Notes: generated by a model not told the origin, from the sequence alone. Positions 1 through 6,481 are shown, numbered from the stretch's first letter. The stretch is DNA of 12,660 nucleotides from Bacteroidia bacterium (GCA_020848595.1 JADLHV010000104.1:1-12660), one strand, 5' to 3'. Numbers and translations: made by a program.

Positions 1-501
1 AATAGGTAACTCAATAGGATTGTTTCTTTTTTGATTTTTGATTACCATAAATTTTGCTTTTTCTTTATAAGAAACGACGGTATCAGAAAAGGAAGGATTT
101 ATCAATGGATTAGTAGTAACTTTATCAGGCTGTAATGGTGTTTGAATTACAGGTTTATTTGGTTTAGGCGGCACGATACCGCTTATTTGTATTGCATCCT
201 TATCATTAAAAACTAGCTTATAAGCAGCGCCTAAGCCTATTGCAAAAACAATTGCAGCAGCAGCGGCATATCGAAAATTTATGTGAAAAATAGGAACGGC
301 ACGTTTTTTAAGTTGTTCGTTCGAGTATACAATCTCGTCATCCGGACTAATAATAGTATTTTGCCAAGTAGCCCATAATTTAGAGTATATAGGGTCAGCA
401 GCAATGGCTTCTAAAAGTCTGGTTTTTTCGTCTCCAATAATCTCGCCTTCGAGAATCTGGAACATTATTTCGTCTATGTTATCATTATTAATTGATTTCA
501 T
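1..501 (-). CDS. Putative membrane-anchored anti-sigma factor (partial, C-terminus outside window)
   Basis: An open frame of 167 codons begins at the ATG on 501-499 and leaves the window without a stop. The first ~75 residues are polar and probably cytoplasmic (starts MKSINNDNIDEIMFQILEGE). One strongly hydrophobic segment at about 78-98, rich in Ala/Ile/Val/Leu, looks like a single membrane span. A Pro/Asn/Thr-rich linker follows, probably periplasmic. The ATG overlaps the stop of the ECF sigma gene in an ATGA, the usual layout for a translationally coupled sigma/anti-sigma pair, and this is the main reason for the call. The visible N-terminal part has no HxxxCxxC zinc motif, so it is not an obvious ZAS-type anti-sigma, and I do not recognise a FecR domain. 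The partner assignment is inferred from context. The C-terminal domain that might sense a signal cannot be seen. Confidence 0.65.
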   Translation of the reverse strand, partial: MKSINNDNIDEIMFQILEGEIIGDEKTRLLEAIAADPIYSKLWATWQNTIISPDDEIVYSNEQLKKRAVPIFHINFRYAAAAAIVFAIGLGAAYKLVFNDKDAIQISGIVPPKPNKPVIQTPLQPDKVTTNPLINPSFSDTVVSYKEKAKFMVIKNQKRNNPIELPI

Positions 502-980
502 ATAATATTTTCTAAACTTACTAAGTAATTTTTAAGTGTTTGTCTTGCTCTAAAAATGTATACTTTAACTTGCGATTCATTGAGTCCAGTAATTTTACCG
601 ATTTCAGCATAATCGTAACCTTCATAATCTCGAAGCATAATTACAGATTTTTGCATTTCTGGCAATAGTTCCATGGCTTTGTTGACTATCGATTTTAAAT
701 CAGGTTGTGCCGCTTCTCTTCCTTTTTCTCTATAAGATTCTGGCATTTCAGTTATTTTCTTTTCTCTTCTTATACCATCAATCATTTTCCTATAAGCAGT
801 AGTAAAAATCCAACTTTTACATTTTTCAAATTCTACTTTCTCTCTATTTATCCATAAACTTTCAAAAGTATCTTGAACAATATTTTCAGCATCTTCTCTA
901 ACATTCAAATTTTTAAAAATGAATCTAAAAAGTGCTTTAGAATGCAAATCGACAGACTTATTGTATTCCTTTTGAGTCAT
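498..980 (-). CDS. ECF (extracytoplasmic function) RNA polymerase sigma factor
   Basis: A 160-residue protein with the two-domain build of sigma-70 family ECF factors. Region 2 spans about residues 12-75, with DAENIVQDTFESLW (30-43) as the region 2.1/2.2 helix and KSWIFTTAYRKMIDGIRR as 2.3/2.4. A short linker leads to region 4 at about 103-152, where LPEMQKSVIMLRDYEGYDYAEIG precedes the helix-turn-helix GLNESQVKVYIFRAR. The length is normal for the family, and there is no extra C-terminal domain. It should direct RNA polymerase to a small regulon under control of the membrane protein that follows, whose start overlaps this stop (ATGA, 501-498). The L,D-transpeptidase-like gene lies 91 nt upstream on the same strand. 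That gap holds several direct repeats but no clear TAnnTTTG element, so expression may depend on the factor itself. The family call is firm; the regulon is unknown. Confidence 0.93.
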   Translation of the reverse strand: MTQKEYNKSVDLHSKALFRFIFKNLNVREDAENIVQDTFESLWINREKVEFEKCKSWIFTTAYRKMIDGIRREKKITEMPESYREKGREAAQPDLKSIVNKAMELLPEMQKSVIMLRDYEGYDYAEIGKITGLNESQVKVYIFRARQTLKNYLVSLENII

Positions 981-998
981 TCGGATTATTAGTTAAAC

Positions 999-1020
999 GA
1001 CAATAGTTTACCAATAGTTA
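999..1020 (-). promoter_or_regulatory. Repeat-containing upstream region of the ECF sigma gene, possible autoregulated promoter
   Basis: CAATAGTT occurs twice on the plus strand, at 1001-1008 and 1012-1019, with an 11-bp period (about one helical turn). In the sense of the sigma gene this gives an AAC (1019-1017) and a GTC (1001-999) separated by 15 nt, resembling the AAC...GTC pattern of many ECF-dependent promoters. The predicted transcript would start a short way upstream of the ATG at 980. A match this short could easily be chance. Confidence 0.25.
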
Positions 1021-1041
1021 CAGCAATGATAAATTTTTGGT

Positions 1042-1080
1042 TTTAGAAAGAATGCAGAATGCAATTTTAATTTAGAAAGA
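1042..1080. repeat. Short direct repeats between the L,D-transpeptidase-like gene and the ECF sigma gene
   Basis: TTTAGAAAGA occurs at 1042-1051 and again at 1071-1080; the second copy covers the stop codon of the transpeptidase gene. Between them AGAATGC is repeated in tandem at 1049-1062. The repeats are exact but short and AT-rich. Their function, if any, is unknown. Confidence 0.4.
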
Positions 1081-1716
1081 CCACAATAATACTGGTCGTT
1101 GGCATTTATTTAGTATTGAATCAATAGTAGTCATTGCATTATTACTAAAAGCAGGGCACCCCCATCCTTCTGGAGAGCCAATAGGGTAGGTTTCAGAATC
1201 TGAGATATCAGCCCATCCATGCATAACGATTTGTCTTTTAAGAGCATTAGAGTTAGTTGAATCTAAACCAAATAATAAATATTTGACATTAATTCCCCAT
1301 GAACTATAACCTCTTTTTCCAATTTTATAATGTCCTAGAGAGCTACAATGGCTATCTGGGGTATTACTGAACTGTGGTTTTAAACGACTATGATCAAGTC
1401 CCCATGGATTGTTGCCACAGCCATGGCTAACAAGAAAGCTATCAAAAAGTAATTTATGTTTTAAGTCAACTAGAAAAGCTCTTTTCTTACCTGAATGTAT
1501 TTTATAGTCAATTAAAATTGCGAAAGTTGTATCCATTAAGTGTTTTCGTGCGTATTTTTCTGCTTTTTTAATAATGATTGCAGAAATTGAGTCGTTTTTT
1601 AAAGTATAATTTTGACTCTTCTGAATAGAATTATTTATATCATTATGTTTGATATCAATAAATTTTAAACCCAGGCCGGCAATAAGGATTAATAGAAAGA
1701 TAGATCGCAAAGACAT
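1072..1716 (-). CDS. Murein L,D-transpeptidase catalytic domain family protein (YkuD_2-like), membrane-anchored or secreted
   Basis: A 214-residue protein with an N-terminal hydrophobic segment at about 5-19 (signal peptide or membrane anchor). The rest matches the YkuD_2 type of L,D-transpeptidase-like domain: LVSHGCG (95-101), FSNTPDSHCSSLGHYKIG (116-133), a GLDSTNSNALKR stretch (150-161), IVMHGWAD (163-170) with a candidate catalytic His166, and GWGCPAF (184-190) with candidate nucleophile Cys187. By family analogy it would act on peptidoglycan stem peptides in the periplasm, but many YkuD_2 proteins have not been tested. Further cysteines sit at 100, 124 and 205, the first two inside the conserved blocks. 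The gene diverges from the orphan lipoprotein across 143 AT-rich nt and reads towards the ECF sigma gene. No clear -7 element lies close upstream. The family call is strong; activity and membrane topology are inferred. Confidence 0.85.
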   Translation of the reverse strand: MSLRSIFLLILIAGLGLKFIDIKHNDINNSIQKSQNYTLKNDSISAIIIKKAEKYARKHLMDTTFAILIDYKIHSGKKRAFLVDLKHKLLFDSFLVSHGCGNNPWGLDHSRLKPQFSNTPDSHCSSLGHYKIGKRGYSSWGINVKYLLFGLDSTNSNALKRQIVMHGWADISDSETYPIGSPEGWGCPAFSNNAMTTIDSILNKCQRPVLLWSF

Positions 1717-1859
1717 TTATAAATAAACTGCATCACATAGATTTTATTGTAAATCATGTAATTGAATTCTTAAAATGTCTTTATTACGTCAATTTAATTA
1801 AAAAAATTAGCAAATTCAGTTTAGTTTTAGTAAAATTGTTTAATTAATTACTTGCATTT

Positions 1860-2246
1860 ATGAAGAACGAATACCTTTCCATTACAAAGGTTGTCGTCTT
1901 TATCGCAGTCCTTGGTTTCCTCTTTTCCGCATGTAGCAAGGAAGAAGATAATACGCCAACTAACAACACTCCTGCCCAAAAAACACTTAACAAGTCGACA
2001 CTAACACCAAAGAAATGGTATAGTCAAGGCAGTTCAGTGACCCATGATTTTAAAACCGGTGGCGCTTATGGCGCATCTGGTTCTTGGTCTTGGTATGGCA
2101 CAGCAGATACAGACACCATGAAGATTGTAACTCAATCTGGATTTCAACCAGTTTATTGGAAGTTTTTTTGGAATACAGACCATGCCATGAGTGCTCAAAG
2201 AGTCGACCAAGGCGTTACACTTGATTTTAGAGATACCATTTGGTAA
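1860..2246 (+). CDS. Small lipoprotein of unknown function
   Basis: A 128-residue protein with a lipoprotein signal peptide. The hydrophobic stretch VVVFIAVLGFLFSAC ends in a lipobox with the acylated cysteine at position 25, followed by an acidic SKEED and a Thr/Asn/Pro-rich tether. The mature part (about 45-128) is rich in Trp, Gly, Ser and Thr (KKWYSQGSSVTHDF, GSWSWYGTADTDTMKIV, YWKFFWNTD), which suggests a small beta-sandwich or lipocalin-like fold such as those seen in other small Bacteroidota lipoproteins. I do not recognise the family. It stands alone, divergent from the L,D-transpeptidase-like gene and 192 nt before thyA. Sequences resembling -7 elements lie upstream (for example TAAAATTG at 1831-1838), none of them a perfect match. 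Acylation is well supported; the function is not known. Confidence 0.75.
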   Translation: MKNEYLSITKVVVFIAVLGFLFSACSKEEDNTPTNNTPAQKTLNKSTLTPKKWYSQGSSVTHDFKTGGAYGASGSWSWYGTADTDTMKIVTQSGFQPVYWKFFWNTDHAMSAQRVDQGVTLDFRDTIW

Positions 2247-2426
2247 ATTAAAAATTTAATTTGTTATTTTAGTACCTTGAAACACAATTTAAGGTAAGTG
2301 ATTATTTATTGTCTAAATTTTAGTAAATTAATAATGATTGAGTAGGACAATATATCAAATCCTCGAAAAAGGATAAATCACATAATGAGTTAAAAACATG
2401 TTAATGGTAATCCGTATCAAAATGGC

Positions 2427-2434
2427 TAATTTTG
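2427..2434 (+). promoter_or_regulatory. Promoter -7 element of thyA (TAATTTTG), predicting a leaderless transcript
   Basis: TAATTTTG matches the Bacteroidota -7 consensus TAnnTTTG exactly. Its last base is four nucleotides before the thyA ATG at 2439. In this promoter class transcription starts only a few bases after the element, so the mRNA should begin at or next to the start codon. No convincing TTG -33 element lies 17-23 bp upstream. An in-frame stop (2433-2435) inside the element rules out a longer ThyA. Confidence 0.6.
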
Positions 2435-2438
2435 AAGC

Positions 2439-3236
2439 ATGTCGGATCAGTATGAAAAATTTTTAAGTTATGTATATGAGAATGGTCTTTTAAAAAGCGA
2501 TCGGACTGGTACAGGAACAAAGAGTGTATTCGGATACCAGATGCGATTTGATCTTCAAAAAGGCTTTCCATTAGTCACAACTAAAAAGGTCCATTTAAAG
2601 TCCATAATACACGAATTACTTTGGTTTTTAAAAGGAGAAACAAATATTGCTTATTTAACAGATAATGGAGTTAGTATATGGAACGAATGGGCAGATGAAA
2701 ACGGTAATCTTGGCCCTGTCTATGGCAAACAATGGAGAAGTTGGGCTGGTCCAGATGGATTAGTGATAGACCAAATACAAGAAGTAGTAGAAACAATTAA
2801 GAAAAATCCAGATAGTAGAAGGATGATTGTAAGTGCATGGAATCCTGCTGATTTACCAAAAATGGCCCTAGCACCCTGTCATTGTTTATTTCAATTTTAT
2901 GTAGCAGATGGCAAATTATCTTGTCAGCTTTACCAGCGAAGTGCTGATATATTTCTAGGAGTCCCTTTCAATATTGCATCATATGCATTATTAACCATGA
3001 TGTTAGCTCAAGTGAGTGGTTTAGAATATGGTGATTTTGTTCATACATTTGGTGATGCGCACGTTTATACCAATCATTTTGACCAAGTTGAAACTCAATT
3101 AAGCAGAGATGTAAGACCATTTCCAACTATGAAAATCAATCCCAATGTTCAATCTATATTCGATTTTAAATTTGAAGATTTCGAATTAGAAAATTACAAT
3201 CCACATCCTGCAATAAAGGCGCCAGTAGCCGTTTAA
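2439..3236 (+). CDS. thyA: Thymidylate synthase
   Basis: A full-length 265-residue thymidylate synthase that methylates dUMP to dTMP with 5,10-methylenetetrahydrofolate. Recognisable blocks include the phosphate-binding SDRTGTGTKSVFGYQMRFDL (20-39), HELLWFLKGETNI (58-70), the active-site APCHCLFQFYV with nucleophile Cys147, QLYQRSADIFLGVPFNIASY (163-182), FGDAHVYTNH (204-213) and the C-terminal APVAV that closes over the active site. All key residues are present and the length matches the E. coli enzyme. The start at 2439 is fixed by an in-frame stop two codons upstream and by the family N-terminus. No dihydrofolate reductase gene (folA), a common neighbour of thyA, is visible. The ftsX cluster follows after only 12 nt, so readthrough from the thyA promoter is likely. 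Confidence 0.98.
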   Translation: MSDQYEKFLSYVYENGLLKSDRTGTGTKSVFGYQMRFDLQKGFPLVTTKKVHLKSIIHELLWFLKGETNIAYLTDNGVSIWNEWADENGNLGPVYGKQWRSWAGPDGLVIDQIQEVVETIKKNPDSRRMIVSAWNPADLPKMALAPCHCLFQFYVADGKLSCQLYQRSADIFLGVPFNIASYALLTMMLAQVSGLEYGDFVHTFGDAHVYTNHFDQVETQLSRDVRPFPTMKINPNVQSIFDFKFEDFELENYNPHPAIKAPVAV

Positions 3237-3248
3237 ATCTATCTACTT

Positions 3249-4127
3249 TTGAATCAAGAAAACAAATACAAGAAACGAACATCCTTTTGGCCAACGATAA
3301 TTAGTATGTCTTTGGTCCTGTTTATTGTTGGCTTGCTTGGTATTATTACCATTTATGCTAAACATATTGCAGAATTTTATCAAGGTAATTTTGAGGTTTT
3401 CGTCTATTTTAGTGATACCACAAATGCAGATGATGCAAGAAGTACAGAGAAGGAAATAAAAAAGCTTAGTTTTGTTAATAGTACCGTATTTATAGACCGA
3501 GAAGTAGCAGCTAGAAAGGAAATAAAACGCCTCGGAAACGATTTTATAAAAACTTTAGGTTTTAATCCAATACCACACGCTATTCAAATTAATATTAAAT
3601 CGGATTTTGCTGAAGAGGATAAAATTAATTTGATTGAACAACAATTGAAACTTTTGCCTAATGTTGATGATGTCAATTATGCAAAAGATGATTTAGGGAA
3701 GAATCTTCTAACACAGATTAATCAGAACTTCAAAATGGTAAGACTTGTGTTAATTAGTATAGCAGGTATTATGTTGCTGATTAGTTTAGCGCTTATTAAT
3801 AGTACTGTTAGGATAAATATGTTTGCACGAAGATTTCTCATTAAAAGTATGCAATATGTTGGAGCATCAGATTGGTTTATAATAAAACCATTTTTAGGCA
3901 TGTATACTTTATACGCAATAATTTCAGTTTTAGTCGCTTGTGGCATGCTTTCGGGTATTGTTTATCTGTCAGAAATGCAGCTTAATCAAAATTATTGGCA
4001 ATTATTTATAGTACAATACGCACTATTAGCAGGATTTTTATTAGTTTTGGCCGTTATAATATCTTGGATAAGTGTATTTTTTGCAACAAAGAGATATTTA
4101 AAATTGAAAATAGACCAACTTTATTAA
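3249..4127 (+). CDS. ftsX: Cell division protein FtsX (FtsE partner, ABC-type membrane subunit)
   Basis: A 292-residue FtsX-family protein: a short basic cytoplasmic N-terminus, membrane span 1 at about 13-37, an extracytoplasmic domain at about 38-160, then three spans near 163-186, 213-238 and 255-278. The segment after span 2, NSTVRINMFARRFLIKSMQYVGASDWFIIKPF (184-215), carries the family signature that contacts the FtsE ATPase. In other bacteria FtsEX transmits ATP hydrolysis to peptidoglycan hydrolases or their activators at the division site. The only plausible start is TTG at 3249: the thyA stop is in the same frame just upstream, and the next ATG (codon 20) lies inside span 1. That TTG forms the end of TACTTTTG, a -7-like word, so the start is somewhat uncertain. 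ftsE is not in the window. DUF3098 follows after 9 nt. Confidence 0.93.
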   Translation: MNQENKYKKRTSFWPTIISMSLVLFIVGLLGIITIYAKHIAEFYQGNFEVFVYFSDTTNADDARSTEKEIKKLSFVNSTVFIDREVAARKEIKRLGNDFIKTLGFNPIPHAIQINIKSDFAEEDKINLIEQQLKLLPNVDDVNYAKDDLGKNLLTQINQNFKMVRLVLISIAGIMLLISLALINSTVRINMFARRFLIKSMQYVGASDWFIIKPFLGMYTLYAIISVLVACGMLSGIVYLSEMQLNQNYWQLFIVQYALLAGFLLVLAVIISWISVFFATKRYLKLKIDQLY

Positions 4128-4136
4128 TCTAACAAG

Positions 4137-4415
4137 ATGGCAACCACAAATAGAAAAAAAGTAAATAAACCTGCCGAAAAAAAGGTAAACGACTTGCCTA
4201 TGGTATTTAATAAGCAGAATTATAGATTGCTTATAATCAGTTTAGCTATTATAGTTTTAGGCTTTATTGTTATGGGAATGGGGAAAGAAAAACCTTTCGA
4301 TGATCCAATTAAAATTACTGTGGCTCCAATCATTGTATTAATTGGATTTGCATTGGGCGTATACAGTATTCTACATGCACCAAAATCTTCGGATAATCAG
4401 GAGACTGGCACGTGA
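4137..4415 (+). CDS. DUF3098 family small membrane protein
   Basis: A 92-residue protein with a Lys-rich N-terminus and two membrane spans, at about 30-48 (LLIISLAIIVLGFIVMGMG) and 60-79 (ITVAPIIVLIGFALGVYSIL). The pattern fits the DUF3098 family of Bacteroidota: an FNKQNYR entry, an MGMG turn, a short loop with KPFDDPIKI, and a VAPIIVLIGFALG second span. Its biochemical role is unknown. It lies 9 nt after ftsX, and its stop overlaps the uppP GTG start in GTGA. A place between ftsX and uppP is, as I recall, common in this phylum and suggests a role in envelope assembly or division, but that is association only. Cytoplasmic termini are likely from the positive N-terminus. Confidence 0.85.
   Translation: MATTNRKKVNKPAEKKVNDLPMVFNKQNYRLLIISLAIIVLGFIVMGMGKEKPFDDPIKITVAPIIVLIGFALGVYSILHAPKSSDNQETGT
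4399..4403 (+). promoter_or_regulatory. Shine-Dalgarno sequence for uppP
   Basis: AGGAG lies 8 nt upstream of the GTG start at 4412, inside the end of the DUF3098 gene. It supports the GTG as the true start. It stands out because the other starts in this window have no clear ribosome-binding site, as is typical of Bacteroidota. Confidence 0.65.
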
Positions 4416-5218
4416 ATTTAATTGAAGCCGTAATAGTTGCTGTAGTTGAAGGTCTAACAGAGTACCTTCCTGTGTCTTCTACAGCACACATGATATTTAC
4501 AAGTTCATGGTTGGGTAATCAAGAAGATACTTACGTCAAAATGTTTCAAGTTAGCATTCAGTTTGGTGCTATCTTATCAATAGTCGTCATGTATTGGCGC
4601 AAATTCTTTGATTTTAACCATTATAAGTTCTATATTAAACTAGCATTAGCGGTACTTCCTGCACTAGTTTTAGGGTATCTTTTTGATGATTTAATTGAAT
4701 CTGTTTTAGAAAGACCTGTACCTATTGCTATTGTTATGATATTAGGTGGTGTAATTTTATTATTTATAGATAAACTATTTACAAAACACACTGTTGAAGA
4801 TGAAAAATCGGTTAGTATTAAATCGGCTGTAGCTATTGGATTTTGGCAGTGTTTAGCTATGATGCCTGGAGTTAGTCGCTCTGCAGCATCAATCATTGGA
4901 GGCATGCAACAAGGGTTAAAACGTACGACAGCCGCAGAGTTTTCGTTTTTTTTAGCGGTCCCAACAATGCTTGCCGTAACTGTTTATTCTGTTTTTGTTA
5001 AAGATTGGACCTATATGGGCTCAGAAATGAAAGGACTAGAAATGATTACTTATAGTCCAGATAATTTAAAAATGTTTATAGTCGGAAACATTGTAGCCTT
5101 TGTTGTAGCCTTAATAGCTGTTAAGAGCTTCGTAGGGTTTTTAAATAAGCATGGATTTAAACCATTTGGCTATTATAGAATAATTGTAGGAATACTGATT
5201 CTATTAGCTTTTCGTTAA
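4412..5218 (+). CDS. uppP: Undecaprenyl-diphosphate phosphatase (BacA/UppP)
   Basis: A 268-residue polytopic membrane protein of normal length for the BacA/UppP family. It dephosphorylates undecaprenyl pyrophosphate, returning the lipid carrier for peptidoglycan and other surface polymers; overexpression gives bacitracin resistance in known members. Diagnostic motifs are present: EGLTEYLPVSSTAH (13-26), holding the ExxxE pair Glu13/Glu17 and His26, and MPGVSRSAASIIGG (151-164), matching PGxSRSxx(T/S) with its catalytic-loop Arg. Several hydrophobic helices follow, to the C-terminal YRIIVGILILLAF. It starts with GTG and overlaps the DUF3098 stop by 4 nt (GTGA), so translation is probably coupled. 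It ends 12 nt from the convergent propeller gene. As I recall, truB often follows uppP in this cluster in Bacteroidota; it is absent here. Confidence 0.97.
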   Translation: MNLIEAVIVAVVEGLTEYLPVSSTAHMIFTSSWLGNQEDTYVKMFQVSIQFGAILSIVVMYWRKFFDFNHYKFYIKLALAVLPALVLGYLFDDLIESVLERPVPIAIVMILGGVILLFIDKLFTKHTVEDEKSVSIKSAVAIGFWQCLAMMPGVSRSAASIIGGMQQGLKRTTAAEFSFFLAVPTMLAVTVYSVFVKDWTYMGSEMKGLEMITYSPDNLKMFIVGNIVAFVVALIAVKSFVGFLNKHGFKPFGYYRIIVGILILLAFR

Positions 5219-5230
5219 TAGATATTTATA

Positions 5231-6298
5231 TTATTCTATCCAATCGGCAATAAAAAGATTGGTATCTCTAGTTCCACCATTATTTCTATTACTACTAAAT
5301 ACTAATTTTTTACCATCAGGACTAAACATTGGAAATGCATTAAAATTACTTTCTGTTGTAATTTGAGTTAATCCTGTGCCATCAAGATTTATCATATAAA
5401 GTTGAAATGCATATCCCCTAGTAGATGCGTAATTGCTAGAAAATATTATTTTATTTCCAGAGGGATGAAAATAAGGTGCCCAATTAGCTTTACCTAAGTG
5501 GGTTATTTGTTTTAAATTTTGACCATTGGTATCACATACATATATTTCCATATTGGTTGGTGCTACTAGGCCAAGTGCTAATAATTCTTTATATTCCTTG
5601 ATTTCAGCTTCCGTTTGCGGTCTAGAAGATCTAAAAACAATCTTTGTTCCATCTGGTGAAAAGAAAGCACCACCATCATAGCCTAATCCAGTAGTAATTT
5701 GTTTCAATCCAGAACCATCTATATTCATAATCCATAATTCAAGATCTCCACTACGGGTACTTGTAAACACGATTTTATCACCTTTTGAACTAACAGTAGC
5801 TTCTGCATCATATCCGAATGAATCTGTAAGTTGTTGAACTATTTGGCCTTTTAAATCAGAAACAAAAATATCGTATTCTGGATTGATGCCCCAAAGGTAT
5901 TTATTCTTAGCTATATCTGGAATAACAAGCGTTGGACAAGAGTCTATATAATGATGAACACTTGCAAATAGAATTTTTTTATCGCCAGGTAAATAATACG
6001 AGCAAGTTGTCCGGCCTTTGCCCGTGCTAATTAGATTTGGTTTGTATTTATCTGTTTCTTTTTTAGCTCTTTTTATATTCATAGAATATATTTGGTCGCA
6101 TTTTAGTCCCCAAGCTGGGTTATTAGATTGAAAACTTAAGAACTTGCCATCAAAACTAAAATAAGCTTCTGCATTATCGCCACCAAAGGTGAGTTGCGTT
6201 ATATTTTTAAGATGAGACTCCTTTTTAGTGCTGTCTTGAGTTTGAGCTTTAATTGAAAATGAAACGAATAGAAAGAGAAAAAAGATAAGTTTATACAT
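5231..6298 (-). CDS. Secreted TolB-like PD40 beta-propeller protein
   Basis: A 355-residue protein with a Sec-type signal peptide (hydrophobic 4-16, probable cleavage after KAQ near residue 19). The rest is a series of WD40-like PD40 repeats: AYFSFDGKFLSFQSN (45-59), TVSSKGDKIVFTSTRSG (168-184), FFSPDGTKIVFRSSRP (212-227), YFHPSGNKIIFSSN (276-289) and MFSPDGKKLVFSSNRN (324-339). It ends soon after the last blade and has no TolB N-terminal domain or fused peptidase, so it is better called TolB-like than TolB. It is probably a periplasmic or exported propeller that binds protein or peptide; the ligand is unknown. The gene lies 183 nt downstream of the LuxR-type regulator on the same strand and has its own -7 element, TAAATTTG, within a promoter module nearly identical to that of the regulator. 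It may therefore be a target of that regulator. Confidence 0.85.
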   Translation of the reverse strand: MYKLIFFLFLFVSFSIKAQTQDSTKKESHLKNITQLTFGGDNAEAYFSFDGKFLSFQSNNPAWGLKCDQIYSMNIKRAKKETDKYKPNLISTGKGRTTCSYYLPGDKKILFASVHHYIDSCPTLVIPDIAKNKYLWGINPEYDIFVSDLKGQIVQQLTDSFGYDAEATVSSKGDKIVFTSTRSGDLELWIMNIDGSGLKQITTGLGYDGGAFFSPDGTKIVFRSSRPQTEAEIKEYKELLALGLVAPTNMEIYVCDTNGQNLKQITHLGKANWAPYFHPSGNKIIFSSNYASTRGYAFQLYMINLDGTGLTQITTESNFNAFPMFSPDGKKLVFSSNRNNGGTRDTNLFIADWIE

Positions 6299-6319
6299 TG
6301 AGTAGATTAAGATTAAATG

Positions 6320-6343
6320 CGCTGCAAATTTAGTTTATTTAGA
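6320..6343 (-). promoter_or_regulatory. Promoter module of the PD40 propeller gene
   Basis: In the sense strand, a TCTAAATAAA box (6343-6334) lies one base upstream of a perfect -7 element TAAATTTG (6332-6325), followed by CAGCG. Transcription should start near 6321, about 22 nt before the ATG. There is no TTG -33 element. The whole block is nearly identical to the one before the LuxR-type gene (7108-7133): 22 of 24 aligned bases plus a 2-nt gap. Confidence 0.55.
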
Positions 6344-6396
6344 TTTATTGTTAGAGCTAGATTTTAATAAAAATATTGATTTTAGTTATATAATGA

Positions 6397-6411
6397 TATA
6401 ATAATATTATA
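6397..6411. repeat. AT-only inverted repeat between the LuxR-type gene and the propeller gene
   Basis: TATAATAATATTATA is a perfect palindrome of 7-bp arms around one central base, 71 nt past the LuxR-type stop codon. It consists only of A and T and has no adjacent T-run, so a terminator role is doubtful. The rest of the 183-nt gap, apart from the propeller promoter, shows nothing I recognise. Confidence 0.3.
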
Positions 6412-6481
6412 GTTATTTATAGACTAGTTTTAAATAAAAATGAGGAAGTATAAAAGAGATATAATGCCAATTAGTTTTGAA

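Noticed and set aside
2273..2296. Inverted repeat TACCTT...AAGGTA after the small lipoprotein
   Set aside because: Only 6-bp arms, a 12-nt loop and no T-run; not convincing as a terminator.
2363..2378. Hairpin ATCCT-CGAAAA-AGGAT upstream of thyA
   Set aside because: A 5-bp stem in AT-rich DNA; chance is likely, and no riboswitch-like conserved structure is visible around it.
2398..2466. A 22-codon ORF overlapping the thyA start
   Set aside because: It lies across the thyA promoter and start, has no family resemblance, and is expected by chance at this length.
3722..3946. Minus-strand ORF opposite ftsX, and similar ones opposite uppP (4630-4905) and proS (10965-11201, 11936-12154, 12233-12460)
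   Set aside because: All lie wholly or almost wholly within strongly supported genes on the other strand and have no recognisable domains.
5214..5236. Possible bidirectional terminator between uppP and the propeller gene
   Set aside because: Only a 5-bp AT stem (ATAGA/TCTAT) can be drawn in the 12-nt gap; too weak to call.
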